Assembly: GCA_003254905.1 (NCBI GenBank)
Contig: QANU01058179.1
Coordinates: 695,074 to 759,073 of the forward strand
DNA length: 64,000 nucleotides
Source of the DNA: Nissolia schottii
Lineage: Eukaryota > Streptophyta > Magnoliopsida > Fabales > Fabaceae
Direction: 5' to 3'
How positions within the stretch are numbered: position 1 is the first letter of the stretch; each line of letters begins with the position of its first letter. The notes beneath the pieces are model-generated. The model made no database searches. It had not been told where the DNA came from and worked only from the letters and a program-made list of their open reading frames with translations. A program made the position numbers and the translations under genes. Positions 1 to 12,399 of this stretch are shown one piece after another.

Positions 1-39
1 ATAAATCTTTGCATGTAAACATTTGTATTCCTAACCCAC

Positions 40-3000
40 CCCATTTTGGAGCTTGTCCTCCACAGCAGTAGCACCAAGAAGAATTAGATTCCTCTCAATC
101 TTATCCGATGCTTCCTCAATCAATGTTTCCCGATCTTCTGTAACTGAATTTTTTGCTTCAGTAAATTTGTTATCAAACTCATTGTATTCTTCTTCATCAA
201 GCTCACGATACGCCAGAATCAGCGTCCGTAGACCTGCATCAGCATATTCATACACATGTTCTAAGGTTTCCTCTTCAAAATCCCTCCCATTCTTAGCAAA
301 TCTTTCAAACATGACACTGCATGAACAAAAAAATGAAATATGCTTTACAGTTAATAGAGTCAAACGCAAAGGTGAGAACTAAGAAATACAGAAGGTTACA
401 GGTTAGTTTATCACCTGTCAGCACCTTTACAGAGTAGCAAAATTCTTCCTTCTTCATCTTTCACTATCACTGACATACGCTTCCTTGAGCTATTGAATTC
501 TAAAACATTGAGAAGCTCGTATGTCCTGCAAAATGAAATTAGTTAGTGCTGATGAGATGCATTCCACAATACTTGACTTGAAAAAGGTACAATCCAAAAT
601 GCAGTAGCTATAAACATAACTGAAATTAAGAATACAGCATTGTAAATGTTATTTTCTAAGTTATAACACAAGCATTATTTAGTATGTATAAAGTGAATTC
701 CTGAATTCCAAACTCATGAAAAAATAATAATAAATATGCAGAATAGATAACGATGGCTAGAACCAAAAAAAAAAAGTTTTGGTACAGTGCTAGGACAAAA
801 TTTAACCAGTTATTTTATCCACATTAACAAGAACAAGTTTTTCCCCAACATTTATATATTTTTAAAACAACATTAAACCATCAAGAAAAATTTAGATCCT
901 ATCAGAAGTTTTATTCAAGACTTTGGGATCCACAGATGTAGGTCATACAAATTCACCTATTCTATATGCAGGTTTAGTGTAGTTGGTAGCTCATTCTAGA
1001 AAGGGTTGAAAAATAACGATATCAGACTCCAAAATCAAAATCACTATGCAGCTACAATTTATTGACTAGACTGGCAGCATAAGGTAAACGTTGCCACATC
1101 CAATACTTTCTATTGAAAGTTCACATATGCCTTTCTCACAGCCTAAAACCTTTCATTTTGATTAGAACTGAAATAAGCAGAAGCCATAATCTCTTAATAA
1201 ACAGCAATTAATAAGAACTGACCTTTCAACTTTGTTGCCAGAAACTGGATCCAACTCATACATTGATAAACTAGTCTGAGTCCTTTTATAGAATTCAAAA
1301 CCAACTTCTCTCGATGCAATCACAAATGCTGACTCATCTGGAGATTCAGCCTCATATGAGACATTCCCTGTGTCTTGGTCCACTTCAGGTATGACTGTGT
1401 GACAGATTGCCAATAAGCGAAAAAAGTTCTGGATAACATCTGCGTAAGGCTCATTAACCCAGTTTCCATTCATTATCCTTTCATCTGTAAAATTAAAACC
1501 TTTGATGGGTACCTTCCTATCAGGAGATTCCCTTATGTCATCTGCTTCTAATTGATTCCTTCCATCCATGGCCCTCTCAACTTCGGTAACACCACGGCCA
1601 TAAGCTACCCCAGCGATGGAACATTTGATGAACTCCATTGAATTGCAGGTCAGAGTTCCAGTTTTATCAGAAAGAATTGTGTCAACTTGGCCAAGTTCCT
1701 CATTCAAGTTTGAAGTTTGGGCATGGGCTGGTTTATCTGCTTCTTCAAAATACATATCGATATCTTGATTGATGAAGATGCTCTGAAGGATTTTGACAAT
1801 TTCTATGGATACATACAAGGAGATGGGAATAAAGAAGCCATATAACATTAAGGCTGTCAAACTATGAAAAAAAGCAGCAGCAGGTGCTCTTTTAGGATCA
1901 AAGAAAATAGTAGAATCATCTGGTCTTAGATACCATCTTTTCATCCGCCCATTGTGCAAGTCATCTTTGGTCGTGACGCCAAAGAAAATAGATCCAACAA
2001 ATGCCATTAGAAATAAAATACAAAACAAGAAGTAGATAACTCTATCCACCTTCTTCTCAATTTTGCTTCTCTTTGAAGGGGGATCAACAGAATTTTGGAT
2101 AACCTTCGTGTCATGACCAGTGAAGATGACAGCTCCGAATATGTAATCTGTATTGCGAAGCTTAGAATCTCTCAGAAGAAGCTGCTGAGGAGAAAGGGCA
2201 TGTACCTGCTCTTCAAACTCCAAGCTTCCAACAAATGAGTACAAATTTGCATTTGGATCTTCACATTTGACTGTGGCTTTAAAATCACGGAAGTTGAAGT
2301 CGTTTAACGAAGAAGTAACTTCCAAGCCTTGTTTTAACTTCAAATTCGTCTCGCCATCTAAGCTCATGGTCTCAACATAGCAGACTGCATCCTCATAGCC
2401 CGATGAAAGCAGCAGGAGGTCTGCAGGGAAGAATTCATCCTTCTCTACCTTTACTATGTGCCCTACCTTCAGATTCTTCCACTCAATATATTCGAAAGTT
2501 CCATCCCCTTTATGCACTTTAACTCTTCTATTGTTCACCTCCATATCCTGCAACAGTATTCCACTAGCTAAATTATATATGCTGACATGATTATTCAAGC
2601 ACCAACATTTGTTTTGTTCCCCGTTTTGATCATCAAATAGACAATCCTAGTGATTACCGCTTTAGCTTTTTCTAATTAATACACATAACTTTTGGCCTAT
2701 AATTTTAATTCCACATAGATATTTATGTGTACCCCAAAAAAAACATGATTAGAAAATCGTAATATAACTTGCGCAGAACTTAAAATGTAGGACATAGTGT
2801 GGAAGAATAAGGAATGATATAGACACTGTCGCTATATCAAATTTAACTTGGAATCTGAGAGATCGTTATAACCAAAGCTAGTCTCTTCCATACGCTGTCT
2901 GCTATGGGTCATGAAAATTGACATACCACATTTTTTTTTTATTTAAACAAATTACCTATATTCTTTAAGCCACAGGATAACTTATATCCCCACAGATTTT

Positions 3001-3616
3001 CTAGACAAAGTCAATTTCGGCAAAAGAAAAAAGAAATTAAAAAAAAAATAATGTTAATATACAAGAAAACAAGACAGACCAATCTGATTCATTTGGAATC
3101 TACTTGTGCTGCAGAATAGAGGACAAAAAGGTTCAAGAAATTGAATTTTATAATACGAAAAAAAAAAGTAAAAAAAGGGTGGTAGTACAGAGAATCTAGT
3201 AGTAGTACCTGCTTTTTCCGGCGCATATCCTCAATACCCTCTTTGACCATAGTTGCCCCAATAACAACAATAAGAGGGAGGATCGCGCTGACAGCTTGGT
3301 AAGGAGCAAGCTTGGTGAAGGACAAGACGCCAGTCACCAAGAAATAGAAATTGGCCACTCTCCTAAACTGCTCAAACAGCGACTTGGGAAGGAAGGTGGC
3401 AACTGTGTATTTCGTGGACCTCACAGCATTATCTGCATAATCTCTGATCCCAGCCTGAGCCTCCAAGCTATCCTGTTCGTTGCAGAAGACAACCCTCGAG
3501 TACCCGCGCCCGCCGATATTCGAGTGATCCCCTTCCAGAGGCGACGCCGTTCTGCCACACGCGAACGAGTAGATCTTGCTGAGATGCAGCTTCCTCCTTA
3601 TTCTGCCACCCGCCAT
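40..3616 (-). CDS. P4-type ATPase (phospholipid flippase, ALA family), 5' part
   Basis: Probable aminophospholipid-translocating ATPase, which moves phospholipids to the cytosolic leaflet of plasma or endomembranes, usually with an ALIS/CDC50 partner. Exons on the minus strand: 3616-3209, 2547-1223, 525-415, 316-40; junction phases agree and give about 707 residues. The family is near 1,200, so the C-terminal half lies beyond the left edge. I start at [10 protein letters not shown] (3616) rather than the Met two codons upstream (3622), because related plant proteins begin MAGG. Visible landmarks: N-terminal membrane pair around [11 protein letters not shown], actuator motif DGETNLKLK (about residue 200), the P4 signature PISL in membrane segment 4 (about 377), phosphorylation motif DKTGTLT (Asp about 430), and the start of the nucleotide-binding domain. 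The donor at position 39 is inferred from the frame. It most resembles the ALA9-ALA12 subgroup; the exact orthologue is uncertain. Confidence 0.93.
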
Positions 3617-4675
3617 TATCAATTACCGAAGGATGGCACAAAAGTAGTCCCACCGAGAATGATGACCCCAATTATTATCAAATTGGTAACCCCTTTCTCA
3701 AGTCGCAAAGGTGTGGTCAACTACCAGGTTACTTTGAAAAAGGTGCTCTCACTTTTGAGGTTTAAGTGCAACAAAATCCTCAATTTGTCACAAATTAGAC
3801 AAAAAATTAAGAGCAATACACAGCTTTGTCTTTGGCAAAAGTACAAAGACTCGTGTAATTAAATGACCAAAGAAAGACAATAATAAAAGTAAAGTAGAGA
3901 GCAAAAAAGGCAAAGGGTGATCACAGATGATGATGATGATGATTATGAACAGGGGCTTTTGAGAGGAAAAGCTATGGAACAGACACGTCTCTACGCGAGC
4001 CTTAAAAGCAGGTCAGGGGATCAGCTAGGGAACAAGGAGTGAAAATTCATCGTGTTTGATAATTCCTCTAACGGTGGCGCCACGCGAAGAAGAATGGTAA
4101 TAACGAGAAGAAGAAGAAGATGATGATGATGAAGAAGAAGAAGGGGAATGGTGTGAAAAACGGCTTGAATTGGATCTCGCATTTTGACCACCCGGAAGAG
4201 ACGCGCATTACAGCCCCTCTTTTCTTCTAGAGCGTGACGAATTCAAATTGTGCTACTTTCCTAGAAACTTGAGAGAATGGTGCCAAAAATTTTATTGCTT
4301 TTTGCAATACGTCACAGAATTTACACTTTCGAAAAATTAAATTATAGGGGGTAAATAAGAGAAGAGATGCAGAAGCAAACACAGAGAGAGGACAAAGAGT
4401 TTCCCCGAAACAGAGGAAACTCTTGTTTTTTCTTCTTTGTCTTTATGTTTCTCTCTCACTCGCTCTCTCTCTGTGTCTATTTCGCGGGAAAGCTATGGAG
4501 CTCGTCAATGGTGACAGGGGGCTCTATCTTGCTCTATGCCTCTATGAATTTCACAGCTAATTAATGCACAGAGGGGGGAAAAACACTAATTTTTTTTTTT
4601 TTTTTTGGATCTACGTCTCGGCTTCGTCAAAACAATACCTAATCTATTGAAATAGTATGTAAATGTCAGTAATAC
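3617..4675. other. Upstream region of the P4-ATPase gene
   Basis: No gene seen. It should hold the promoter and 5' untranslated region of the flippase gene on the minus strand. Features visible are GAT/GAA-rich simple sequence at about 3927-3945 and 4108-4145, a CT-rich stretch at about 4430-4480 and a T-run at about 4590-4607. Open frames here are short and have no recognisable product. Confidence 0.5.
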
Positions 4676-5092
4676 ATCGTAACAAACATTTTTGAACTGT
4701 TATAAATTGTTGTGCATAAATCTTTTTAATTGTTTAAGATGTGTGTGCATAATAATTAAAAAAAAATTGTGCATAAAAGTTTAAAATATTTGTTCACTAT
4801 AATTAAAAATATTTGTGCATGCACTTGTGAATGTTTGTGCACTATAATTAAAAATATTTGTGCACAACAATTTAAAATGTGCATCATAATAAAAAATTTA
4901 TGCATATTAGTTAAAAATATTTTGTGTAATATGTTAAAAATATTTGTGCACATACCTGTGAATGTTTCTGCATAATAGTTGAAAATGTTTGTGCACGATA
5001 ATTTATAAATGTTTGTGCACAATAGTTTAAAATATTTGTACACATTTAATTAAAAATATTTGTGCACCATAATAAAGGGCTTGTGCATGTTA
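4676..5092. repeat. Degenerate array of GTGCAC-centred units
   Basis: About a dozen imperfect units of roughly 25-30 bases share the core AATATTTGTGCAC followed by an A/T-rich arm such as ATAATTAAAA. The core contains the palindrome GTGCAC. The spacing is irregular, so this is a degenerate tandem array rather than a microsatellite. The same phrase, ATGTTTGTGCAC, occurs inside the inverted-repeat elements at 10.43-10.65 kb and 22.97-23.17 kb, so the array may derive from the interior of that family. No coding potential. Confidence 0.6.
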
Positions 5093-5099
5093 GTTACAT

Positions 5100-7013
5100 A
5101 TCTCGTGATATATTTGCCTGAGGGGAAGTCACATCTTGGTACGTTATGTGAATTTACCAAGCTTCAAACCTCGGCCATCTCGTTTACTTTTATCGTCATG
5201 ACATCCTTTGTCTTAAGATTTTTTTATTACCTCCATATACAACTAACTCCCCTTCCTCTTTGTTGATATATTCCTCAGCTTGCTAAATCAACTCCTGTAC
5301 TGACTTCGGGGGCCTTCTCATTAGGGACCTGGCGAATTCTCCTTGTCATAAACCCTTTTTCAAAATCAATGTTGCCTCCGCGTTATCCAATTCATCAATC
5401 TGTTGTGCCTCCTTATTGAACTTGTCCAAATATGCTCAAAGGGACCCGCCCTCCTTTTGTCTTATCAATGACAACTCGAAAGATGTCCGACGTGTTCATT
5501 TGCTCATCACAAATCTTCCCAAAAATCCTTCAAAAGTGTCATCAAAACAAGTTATAGACCTTTTAGGTATAAAAGAAAACCATCTTTCAGGCGACCCTAT
5601 TAGCGATGATAGGAAGCCCGACACTTAATCGAATCCGACATTCCTACCAAATATGTTCTATACTTAAAAGCGGTCAAATAAGCTTGAGGATCAGTGGTGT
5701 CATCATAGAGCTAGGCCATTTGAGGAGCCACAAAATGTGGTGGTAATGGGACTTGAAACACGAACTTAGATAAAGGACTTTCATTCTTGACCCTAAATTG
5801 TTTTTCCATTCCATTTACTTCATTATTATTTTCTTGGGAACTCCTAACTCCCTCTTAGGGCTCTGTCGACCGCTGAGACTCCATTGACACGCCCCTCGAT
5901 CAGACCCAAGAAAGAGGGGGCAAGAAGGAACGAGGTTCGCCTCAGAGTTCCTCCCTTTCCCTGACCTAGGAACCCGACTTAGGATGGTATCAGTACGTGC
6001 ATTAATGAGAACCCATTCCTGGGGTGGTTGAAGGATACCTTATTCTCGCCTTTGTCAGTTAAGGTGATGCCGCAAATCGGTACTGTACCTTAATGGCGAG
6101 TTGTGATCATGACTCCTCAACCTCGACACTGTTTGATATTAACTGTCATGCTTACTCGATTCAAGCATGTCAATCCTTTGTTGTTGTTCCTTGACCAAAT
6201 CACGCAAATCTTGCAAGGCCTCTATTGCTTGCATCGGGTTGACACCCTGTTGCATGTGATCAAAGTGTGTCAGACCCTGAGGTCGTTGATGAGGAGGCCT
6301 AGGTGGAGCCCTTTCAGGATTTGTCCTTGAATTCGTGGCGGTCAACCCGTCAGGTAGAGTGCCTCGTTGATCGCCGTGGACATGTAAGTAGTGAAAAGAT
6401 GAATTCATCATTTCCCTTGGTGGATTTTGAATGAAAACAAGGAAACAAATCGGATATCCTTGCAGAATAGCTTGTCGTCCCTACAGACGGCACCAATGTT
6501 ACAAAAGTTTTCGAGATGGCTCTGTAACTCTGTAATTCGGACCCTGAGTGTGTAACTCAACAACTTTGAGAGATGAACTCGGCTTCTTCGATTGTGAATT
6601 TTGATTTGAGTGGCGGCAGCGGTACCTGCAAAGGCACTTCAACGACCAAGTGTATTTCTTATATGTAATGTAGATTTTTTTTAACACGTACCTTACAATG
6701 AGCAGTGTCTTCCCTTATATAGTCTTACTATGTTAATGGTCATTTATAGGTATTGAGTAGCTTTAAATACCTGTGTCAGGAATTCTAATGAGGCTTAAAT
6801 GAGTCGTTTAAAGCCTTCATAATGCTCTTGAGGCATGAAACCGTCGCTTATAACTGTGTTGGCGGTTATTCTTAGCCATTATTATTATGTAACAGTTACC
6901 ATTCCTCAGCCAAATGAACCCAAGATAATGTAAACTCAATTGGCTGATCCGAGAGATGATAAGAGATAAGTTGACATGTCATATCGTATATCCTTATGTA
7001 TCTCGGTTACCAA
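5100..7013 (-). mobile_element. Fossil Ty3/gypsy LTR retrotransposon, Tat/Ogre-like: LTR plus gag remnant
   Basis: Reading on the minus strand, an LTR (about 7013 to 6497, plus-strand edge TGTTACAAAAG) is followed by a primer-binding-like TGGTGCCGTCTGT (about 6495-6483) and a gag remnant down to about 5100. The gag part includes a residue string like QDLRDLVKEQQQRIDML near 6190 and LYDDTTDPQAYLTAF near 5700, both typical of Tat-lineage gag. No pol region and no second LTR are seen here, so it is a truncated, broken and fairly old copy. A related fragment in the same orientation lies at 46.8-47.7 kb. The outer edge of the LTR is approximate. Confidence 0.72.
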
Positions 7014-7493
7014 AAGTCTAAGTTTGGTTTGGTATATTATGATTTTAAATTTTAATATGATATTTGTTTTATGTAGATTTTTATGACTTGTGATAGGTAT
7101 AATTTTTGGTTTTAGTTCTATTTTTTAGAATTACGATTTATATAATTATGGACATTTTAAGTGCGTGGTTAATTTGCTTATTTGATAGGTATAATAAATG
7201 AGTTACTTTAGTCGGTATATATGTTGTCTTTTCCTCTTTAATATAAAGTTTCTAATTTGCATTATTTGATTTATTCTAATATCGTATTTTCTGAATAAAA
7301 AATTATTTGTTAGTTTTTAATATAGTTTTTTCTTTTTAGCTCTAATCTTTCTATTTGAATTGAGCGTATGTTGGCATATTATAGGACACTTAAACATAAA
7401 CGACCTTTTTTCAGCTGAGATTCGAATCGTAATTGGCCACATTATGATGAGCTAGCCTCTTGACCTCTAAACAAAACCTCAACTGATATGTTT

Positions 7494-8231
7494 TTGGAGA
7501 AATAACATCTACATCCCCTAAACTTGTAGTCACTTGCAAATAACCACCATCAACCATTAAATCTCTCAATTACATTTTTAAACTTTAAGATACTTACAAA
7601 AAATCACCGAAAGTTATAAAAATTTTAATTAATTTCTTGAACTATAATATTTTTTTGAATATAATGTTATTACTAAATGATTTAACAAGAGTTATGTGTA
7701 TCAAGCATCAAATCTCTACCGTTTTTAAAATTTCTATATTTTCCCATCTAATGTTTCTAAAAAAATTGATATATTTCTAAAAAGATTCAAAATAAATCAT
7801 GTGTAAAAAATTAATTTAATTTACTAAGATACTACTAGTTAAGTATGAGAAAAAAATATGTGGTTATTCTAAATCTATGGTTAAATATGTTTGATTTTTT
7901 AATATATTAATATGCTTTTAAATAATATTTACTGAGATACCAAAATAGAATTAAGAAACATTAATTAGTAAAAATTTTAATGCATAACACTCATAGATGT
8001 TCTTGACATGTGGTTCTCTAAGATTTATTGATAGTAGGCTAAATATAATTTGACATAAGATTTAATTATGAAAATTATTGTAATTTGAATATTTAATTGA
8101 AAGAGTTAATGGAGGGTGGTGGCTAATTGCAAGTGAGTAAAAATTTAAGGGTTAAATTAGAAGATTTAGAAGTTTAAGGTGCCTAATTGCAACTAAGTGA
8201 AAGTTTAGGGAATTCTGATGCTATTTACGCT
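7494..8231. mobile_element. MITE-like element with terminal inverted repeats
   Basis: The left end (AAATAACATCTACATCCCCT, then AAACTT and a tract ending AACCACC) pairs with the reverse complement of the right end (AAATAGCATCAGAATTCCCT, then AAACTT and a tract ending GGCACC). The inverted ends extend about 50 bases with mismatches. The interior is AT-rich and non-coding. It is probably a non-autonomous DNA transposon; the superfamily is not assigned because a clean target-site duplication is not evident. Confidence 0.55.
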
Positions 8232-9320
8232 AAACTTTTTTGTATAGTTAATCAAAATCTTCCCCTCCAAAAATTTCTCTCATTTCCTCCTCTTTCCATC
8301 TTTTCATAGGACACTTGTCAACAAAATTTTTATATTTTATAATTTTACATTGAATATGACATATTTTATTTGATAATTATAGGTAAAAAATTATTCTTAC
8401 TATAATATTTTTCACTCTTAAAAAGTTTATTGTATATCTCGAATGTATTATTTACACAATAAGAAAAGTAAAACTTAACAAAATAAATTATTTAAAAAAT
8501 GTCAAAAAAATAATAACAAATAACGAGTCTAATTGCACTACCACTATAACACACAACATCTTCTCCTTCCTATTAAAACAAATTATTTTCCTCTAAAATT
8601 GTGCTTCCTCTCCCTTATCTTATTCTCCTTCTTTCTAATGAGTTACCTCAAAATGTTACTTCATAAAACCTATTTGACACACTATATAAGGTATCATTAA
8701 ATAAGTGTTAGAATCTAATTCTCTTTCCTTCAAGTCAAAGAGAGAAGACTCCAAGATGAACCAAAGTTCAATCCATTAATAATATTTTGCGTAAGAATTA
8801 CAATAATAAAGGTCCCTTATTTATACTAGTAACTAACTACTACCCACTTAACTAATGACTATTATCTATACACTAATATAAAAAGGATTCCAAAAAGTAG
8901 TTATTTTTGGTTTCCAATTTATTTTTCGTTTTCTACCCTTATATAATTACAATTATTCCTTTGCTTTTGTATAGATTTCTTTTTTCGGATCTCACTCAAA
9001 TTATTTTATCTTACATTCTTAAATCATTCCTTAACAACACACCGGCTTAATAGACACGTAAATGTTTGTTAAGCAACCACTAATTAGAATCGTAAAATTA
9101 TCTCTACTTTTCGAAAAACAAAAAAGTAAACAAACATTATTTCCCATTCAAACCAACCTTATCTTCACCTTCAAGGTTGAGATAATAAAATAAAATTTTA
9201 ATGGGACTAATTAATATTTTTTGTGATGCACTAGGACTAATTAATATTCTTATTATATACATGATAAAAAAATATTTCACCTGGGTTCTACTGTTTAAAA
9301 TTTTATTTATTTTTTTAGTC
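8232..9320. other. AT-rich intergenic DNA, no gene seen
   Basis: Strongly AT-rich sequence with only short open frames and no recognisable RNA gene or element ends. I see nothing here that I can name. Confidence 0.5.
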
Positions 9321-9764
9321 AAACACTGTTTCAAATTTAGGGAAAAGTGTATGAAGGCAACTTAAACTTTAGATCTTTTGCATACAAACAGCATGAACTT
9401 TAGTTTCATCCAATTACTCCGTCATGTTTGATTATTGTTTCAATAAGTCCTTCAGTTAAATAATTGTTCATTTATAAGGACTAAATCAATCAGAACCGTC
9501 CGTCCTTTTGAAATCACAACCGTGGTTAGTTTTTTATTATTAAAAATTTACTTTATCTAATTTTAAAAGTTTATTTAATGAAAAGAAATAATTGGTTGAC
9601 GAACCCCTTGGGAAGAAAAACATTCCATTCTATGCAGAGGAAAAGTCCCAGCCACTCCAGTTGCATTAGGGGGAGAAGTCGCTCAACACGTGGCGGGGTT
9701 GAGCGTTGGCCCAAAACCTTTCTCGTTGAAGCAAAGTTAGATTCCTCGCACCCCATATGTTGCA

Positions 9765-10900
9765 TAGGTATGGGTACGGTACTCGTACCGAGTACACAGA
9801 TAGGATTAGTACGAAAATTTTGTAAACAATAGGGTACGGGTACGACTTATATAAATGCACGTGTTTTTAAGAATTTCTTATATACACTGTAGTGTAAAAG
9901 ATTCACCCACTAGAATATATTTAAAACATTTGATTTTTCTTGAAATAAGAGCATTGAAAAGAAAAAATAATTAAGAGTAGAGATTGTATTTGTAGTGTAT
10001 AAACTATTTACACCAAGGTGTCTATAATAATTTCTCAATTTTTTCATAAATTTCCTATGGTAAGCATCGAATTACCCCGTCAGATTAAAAATTTACATAA
10101 ATTCCTTGTGATAAGTACCTTCATTTTTAACCCTGAAGCAAAGAATCCACTCATATCAAGTATAAATACCATACAAAACTTAAAATTTAGTGTGGGTGGG
10201 TCACTTATGCCCTCGTCATTTGATGTTAGATCAAATGCTTCCATTCAAGGTTAAAAGTCGCGCTTGTTCGTTGCCAACGGCGAGGCATCTGCGCATCGCT
10301 GTTAACAGTGGGTTGGTTGGTCATAGCCGCCGTTCACGGAGTAGGTGGCGGTGTGTCATTCAAGAATTTGGTAGCTGCTGGAATCGTGGGTCATTATGGT
10401 AGTTGGTCTCCAATGGAAGAGTTCTGTACACGTACACCAAAAATCATACACCATACATACATCTCGTACTTATATACATAAAGTTTGTGTTTTAACTCAT
10501 GTAATGTTTGTGCACTTAATTAAGTATAGTTGAGAGTATCATATACAAATTTGTAATGTTTGTGCACTCGTAAAATAAAGTTTGTGCATTATTAATAGTG
10601 TATGTATGAGTGTATGAAATTAGGTGTATATGTACCATTTTTGCCAATGAAATGACCGAGGTTGGAATTAATGAGAGAGGTGAAGGATGTTTTAAATTTG
10701 TACACAACCACATATTTATCCATTAGAGTCATATACAAGATCTGGCAGGTAAGTCGTACCCAAGCTTTTTGCCCCATGCCCAATTTTTCTTTTGTTTTTG
10801 GATTTTTGTTTTGGGTACGTATTTTAGAGTAACCACGTGTACCCAAGGCCCATATGTACTAGGTACGGGTACTCTTGCTTTGTAGCGTACCCGTGTTTCA
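9765..10900. mobile_element. GGGTACGGGTAC-bordered repeat inside the long-TIR element
   Basis: Around 9770-9850 the sequence repeats GGTACGGTACTCGTACC and GGGTACGGGTACGAC. Around 10810-10900 it shows CACGTGTACCCAAGG, then GGTACGGGTACTC and AGCGTACCCGTGTTT. The two borders are partly inverted. This looks like a non-autonomous DNA element, possibly hAT-like, with poorly preserved ends. The interior has no coding capacity that I recognise. Confidence 0.4.
10427..10655. mobile_element. Small inverted-repeat element (MITE), copy 1
   Basis: The left end TACACGTACACCAAAAATCA, then TACACCATACATAC, pairs with the reverse complement of the right end (TACATATACACCTAATTTCA, then TACACTCATACATACAC). The interior carries ATGTTTGTGCACTTAATTAA and AAAGTTTGTGCATTATTAAT. 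A second copy in the opposite orientation is at 22968-23172, which confirms it as a mobile family. No target-site duplication is clear. Length is about 230 bases and it is non-coding. Confidence 0.72.
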
Positions 10901-11389
10901 GAGGCCCAAAGTTCAACGACGTTGGGGACTTCTCTTCAATCTCATTCCAGTTTTTTTTTAGAAAAATTTTAAAATTATATAAAGTAGATTTTTAATAATA
11001 AAAAATAATAATGGTTGTGATTTAATAAGGATTAATGACTCTGATTGATCTAATCCTGATAAATGAACAATAATTTATTTGAAGGAAACAATAATAAAAC
11101 TTGAAGGACTAATTGGGATGAAATTAAAGTTTATGGTGTTTGTCTACCAAAGGTCTAAAGTTTTTTTCTTTTTGGGTCAAAGGTACATTTGAAACGAAGA
11201 GGCTGGAAAAACGGAAAAGAAAAAAAAACATACAAGGGGAGCGGAAGGGCCAATTCATTCGCGTGAGCCCCAAAGGAACGGCCATATTGACGATGAAAAC
11301 TCGATAGAAAAAAACACTCAGGTAAAAAAAGAAGAGAACCAAACTAGTGAGATTTTAAGGTGCCTTCATACACATTTTTCTAAAATTTA

Positions 11390-12345
11390 AAATGCTAAAA
11401 TCATCGTCCTTATTTGGGTTTGTTACCACAAAATTAGCTTCTCAGCGAAAGCAAATGCATTAGCCGTAAGATTAAATAGTAATTGATCCCTAAGATAGGC
11501 GATTCCACTAAAGGGGGGACTTGGCCCTTTGGTTATGAGTTCTCCAAGTACTAGAATTATGAACAAGACTTGGACACAAGTGAAAATATGGAATGACAAA
11601 CAACTTGTATTAATCAATAACCAACATTTACACCAAATCCATGAACTTTGGATAAAGTTCTGTGAAAAACTACATCTACAACTTAACTAAAAGATAAAAG
11701 TGTGTAAAAGCAAGTAAAACGAAGTAAATTTTGTGTTGAGATGTATGTATATGCTTTTTCCTATGTTTTGAGTGCTTAAATCCCCTTGAAAATAACCGCA
11801 CTGCCGTTGTGGTGTAACTTCCAACCCCACCATGTAGCAAAACCCATCCCTCTACGGCCAATGGAACTGCTCACTCTAAAAATCGCTCCTAAAGACTAAC
11901 TAATATGTTAGCCGTTCTTGCACGACTATTTTCACAGCCCATTGCCACCTTGGCAAAAGTCGTCGAACCATGCAATTCCCCTAGCCGTGAGATAACTTAG
12001 CTTTCATGGATCCTTCAACTGATGGGAGTCACTTTTTCTTGCCTAGCTATGAAACTTTCTTTCCAATCCCTTCGGCTAAATCATGATTTAAATTTGAAAT
12101 TCGAGTGGTAACAAGTTCAAAAATGGAAGAACGAGAATCCTTAATAGGAGTCTAGAATAATTGCTCTTTTGTTGATTAATAATGCCCATTACCCACATTC
12201 AAACTTAGCTCTTTTTTCCCATTGATGAGTCCAATTGGTACCATACTTGAGAAAGTTGTCTATTCCCAATGAGTTTGAATAGAGTCATAAAAGTATCTAT
12301 GTTCTATTGATGACAAGTAAAGCTATAATCATAGGAATACTTCAT
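11390..12345. other. Intergenic DNA, no gene seen
   Basis: Moderately AT-rich unique-looking sequence with short open frames only. No domain, RNA gene or element end could be recognised. Confidence 0.45.
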
Positions 12346-12390
12346 AGTCCCACATTGGTTAGATCACAAACCTTTTAAGTGTTTATATAC
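12346..12390 (+). promoter_or_regulatory. snRNA-promoter-like USE plus TATA arrangement (uncertain)
   Basis: AGTCCCACATTGG at 12346-12358 resembles the plant upstream sequence element (RTCCCACATCG), and TTTATATA lies at 12382-12389, about 24 bases further on. That spacing matches plant polymerase III snRNA promoters. However, no U6, U3 or other snRNA sequence follows, and similar TCCCACATTGG phrases also occur in plant LTRs. A transposon remnant is at least as likely. Confidence 0.25.
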
Positions 12391-12399
12391 CTTTAGTAG

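Larger units (their letters stand above)
9326..11388. mobile_element. Long-terminal-inverted-repeat DNA element with nested insertions
   Basis: The left arm (about 9326-9580, entering through AAAGTGTATGAAGGCAACTT) reappears inverted at about 10955-11155 and again at 11350-11388, where the plus strand carries AAGGTGCCTTCATACACATT. Shared inner phrases include the pair AAATCACAACCGTGGTTAG and TAATGGTTGTGATTTAATA. The right arm is split by about 195 bases (11156-11350) without a counterpart on the left, probably a later insertion. The interior holds a GGGTACGGGTAC-bordered repeat (9765-10900), which itself holds a smaller inverted-repeat element. Arms of 200 bases or more suggest a Mutator-like or foldback element; no transposase is visible. 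Confidence 0.55.

Noticed and set aside
4367-4564. 65-codon open frame upstream of the P4-ATPase gene
   Set aside because: Falls in CT-rich low-complexity sequence in the likely leader or promoter of the opposite-strand gene; no domain.
7410-7500. Minus-strand tRNA-like boxes (GATTCGAATCTCAG and TGGCCAAT)
   Set aside because: The motifs are in the wrong order or too weak to support a tRNA or SINE.
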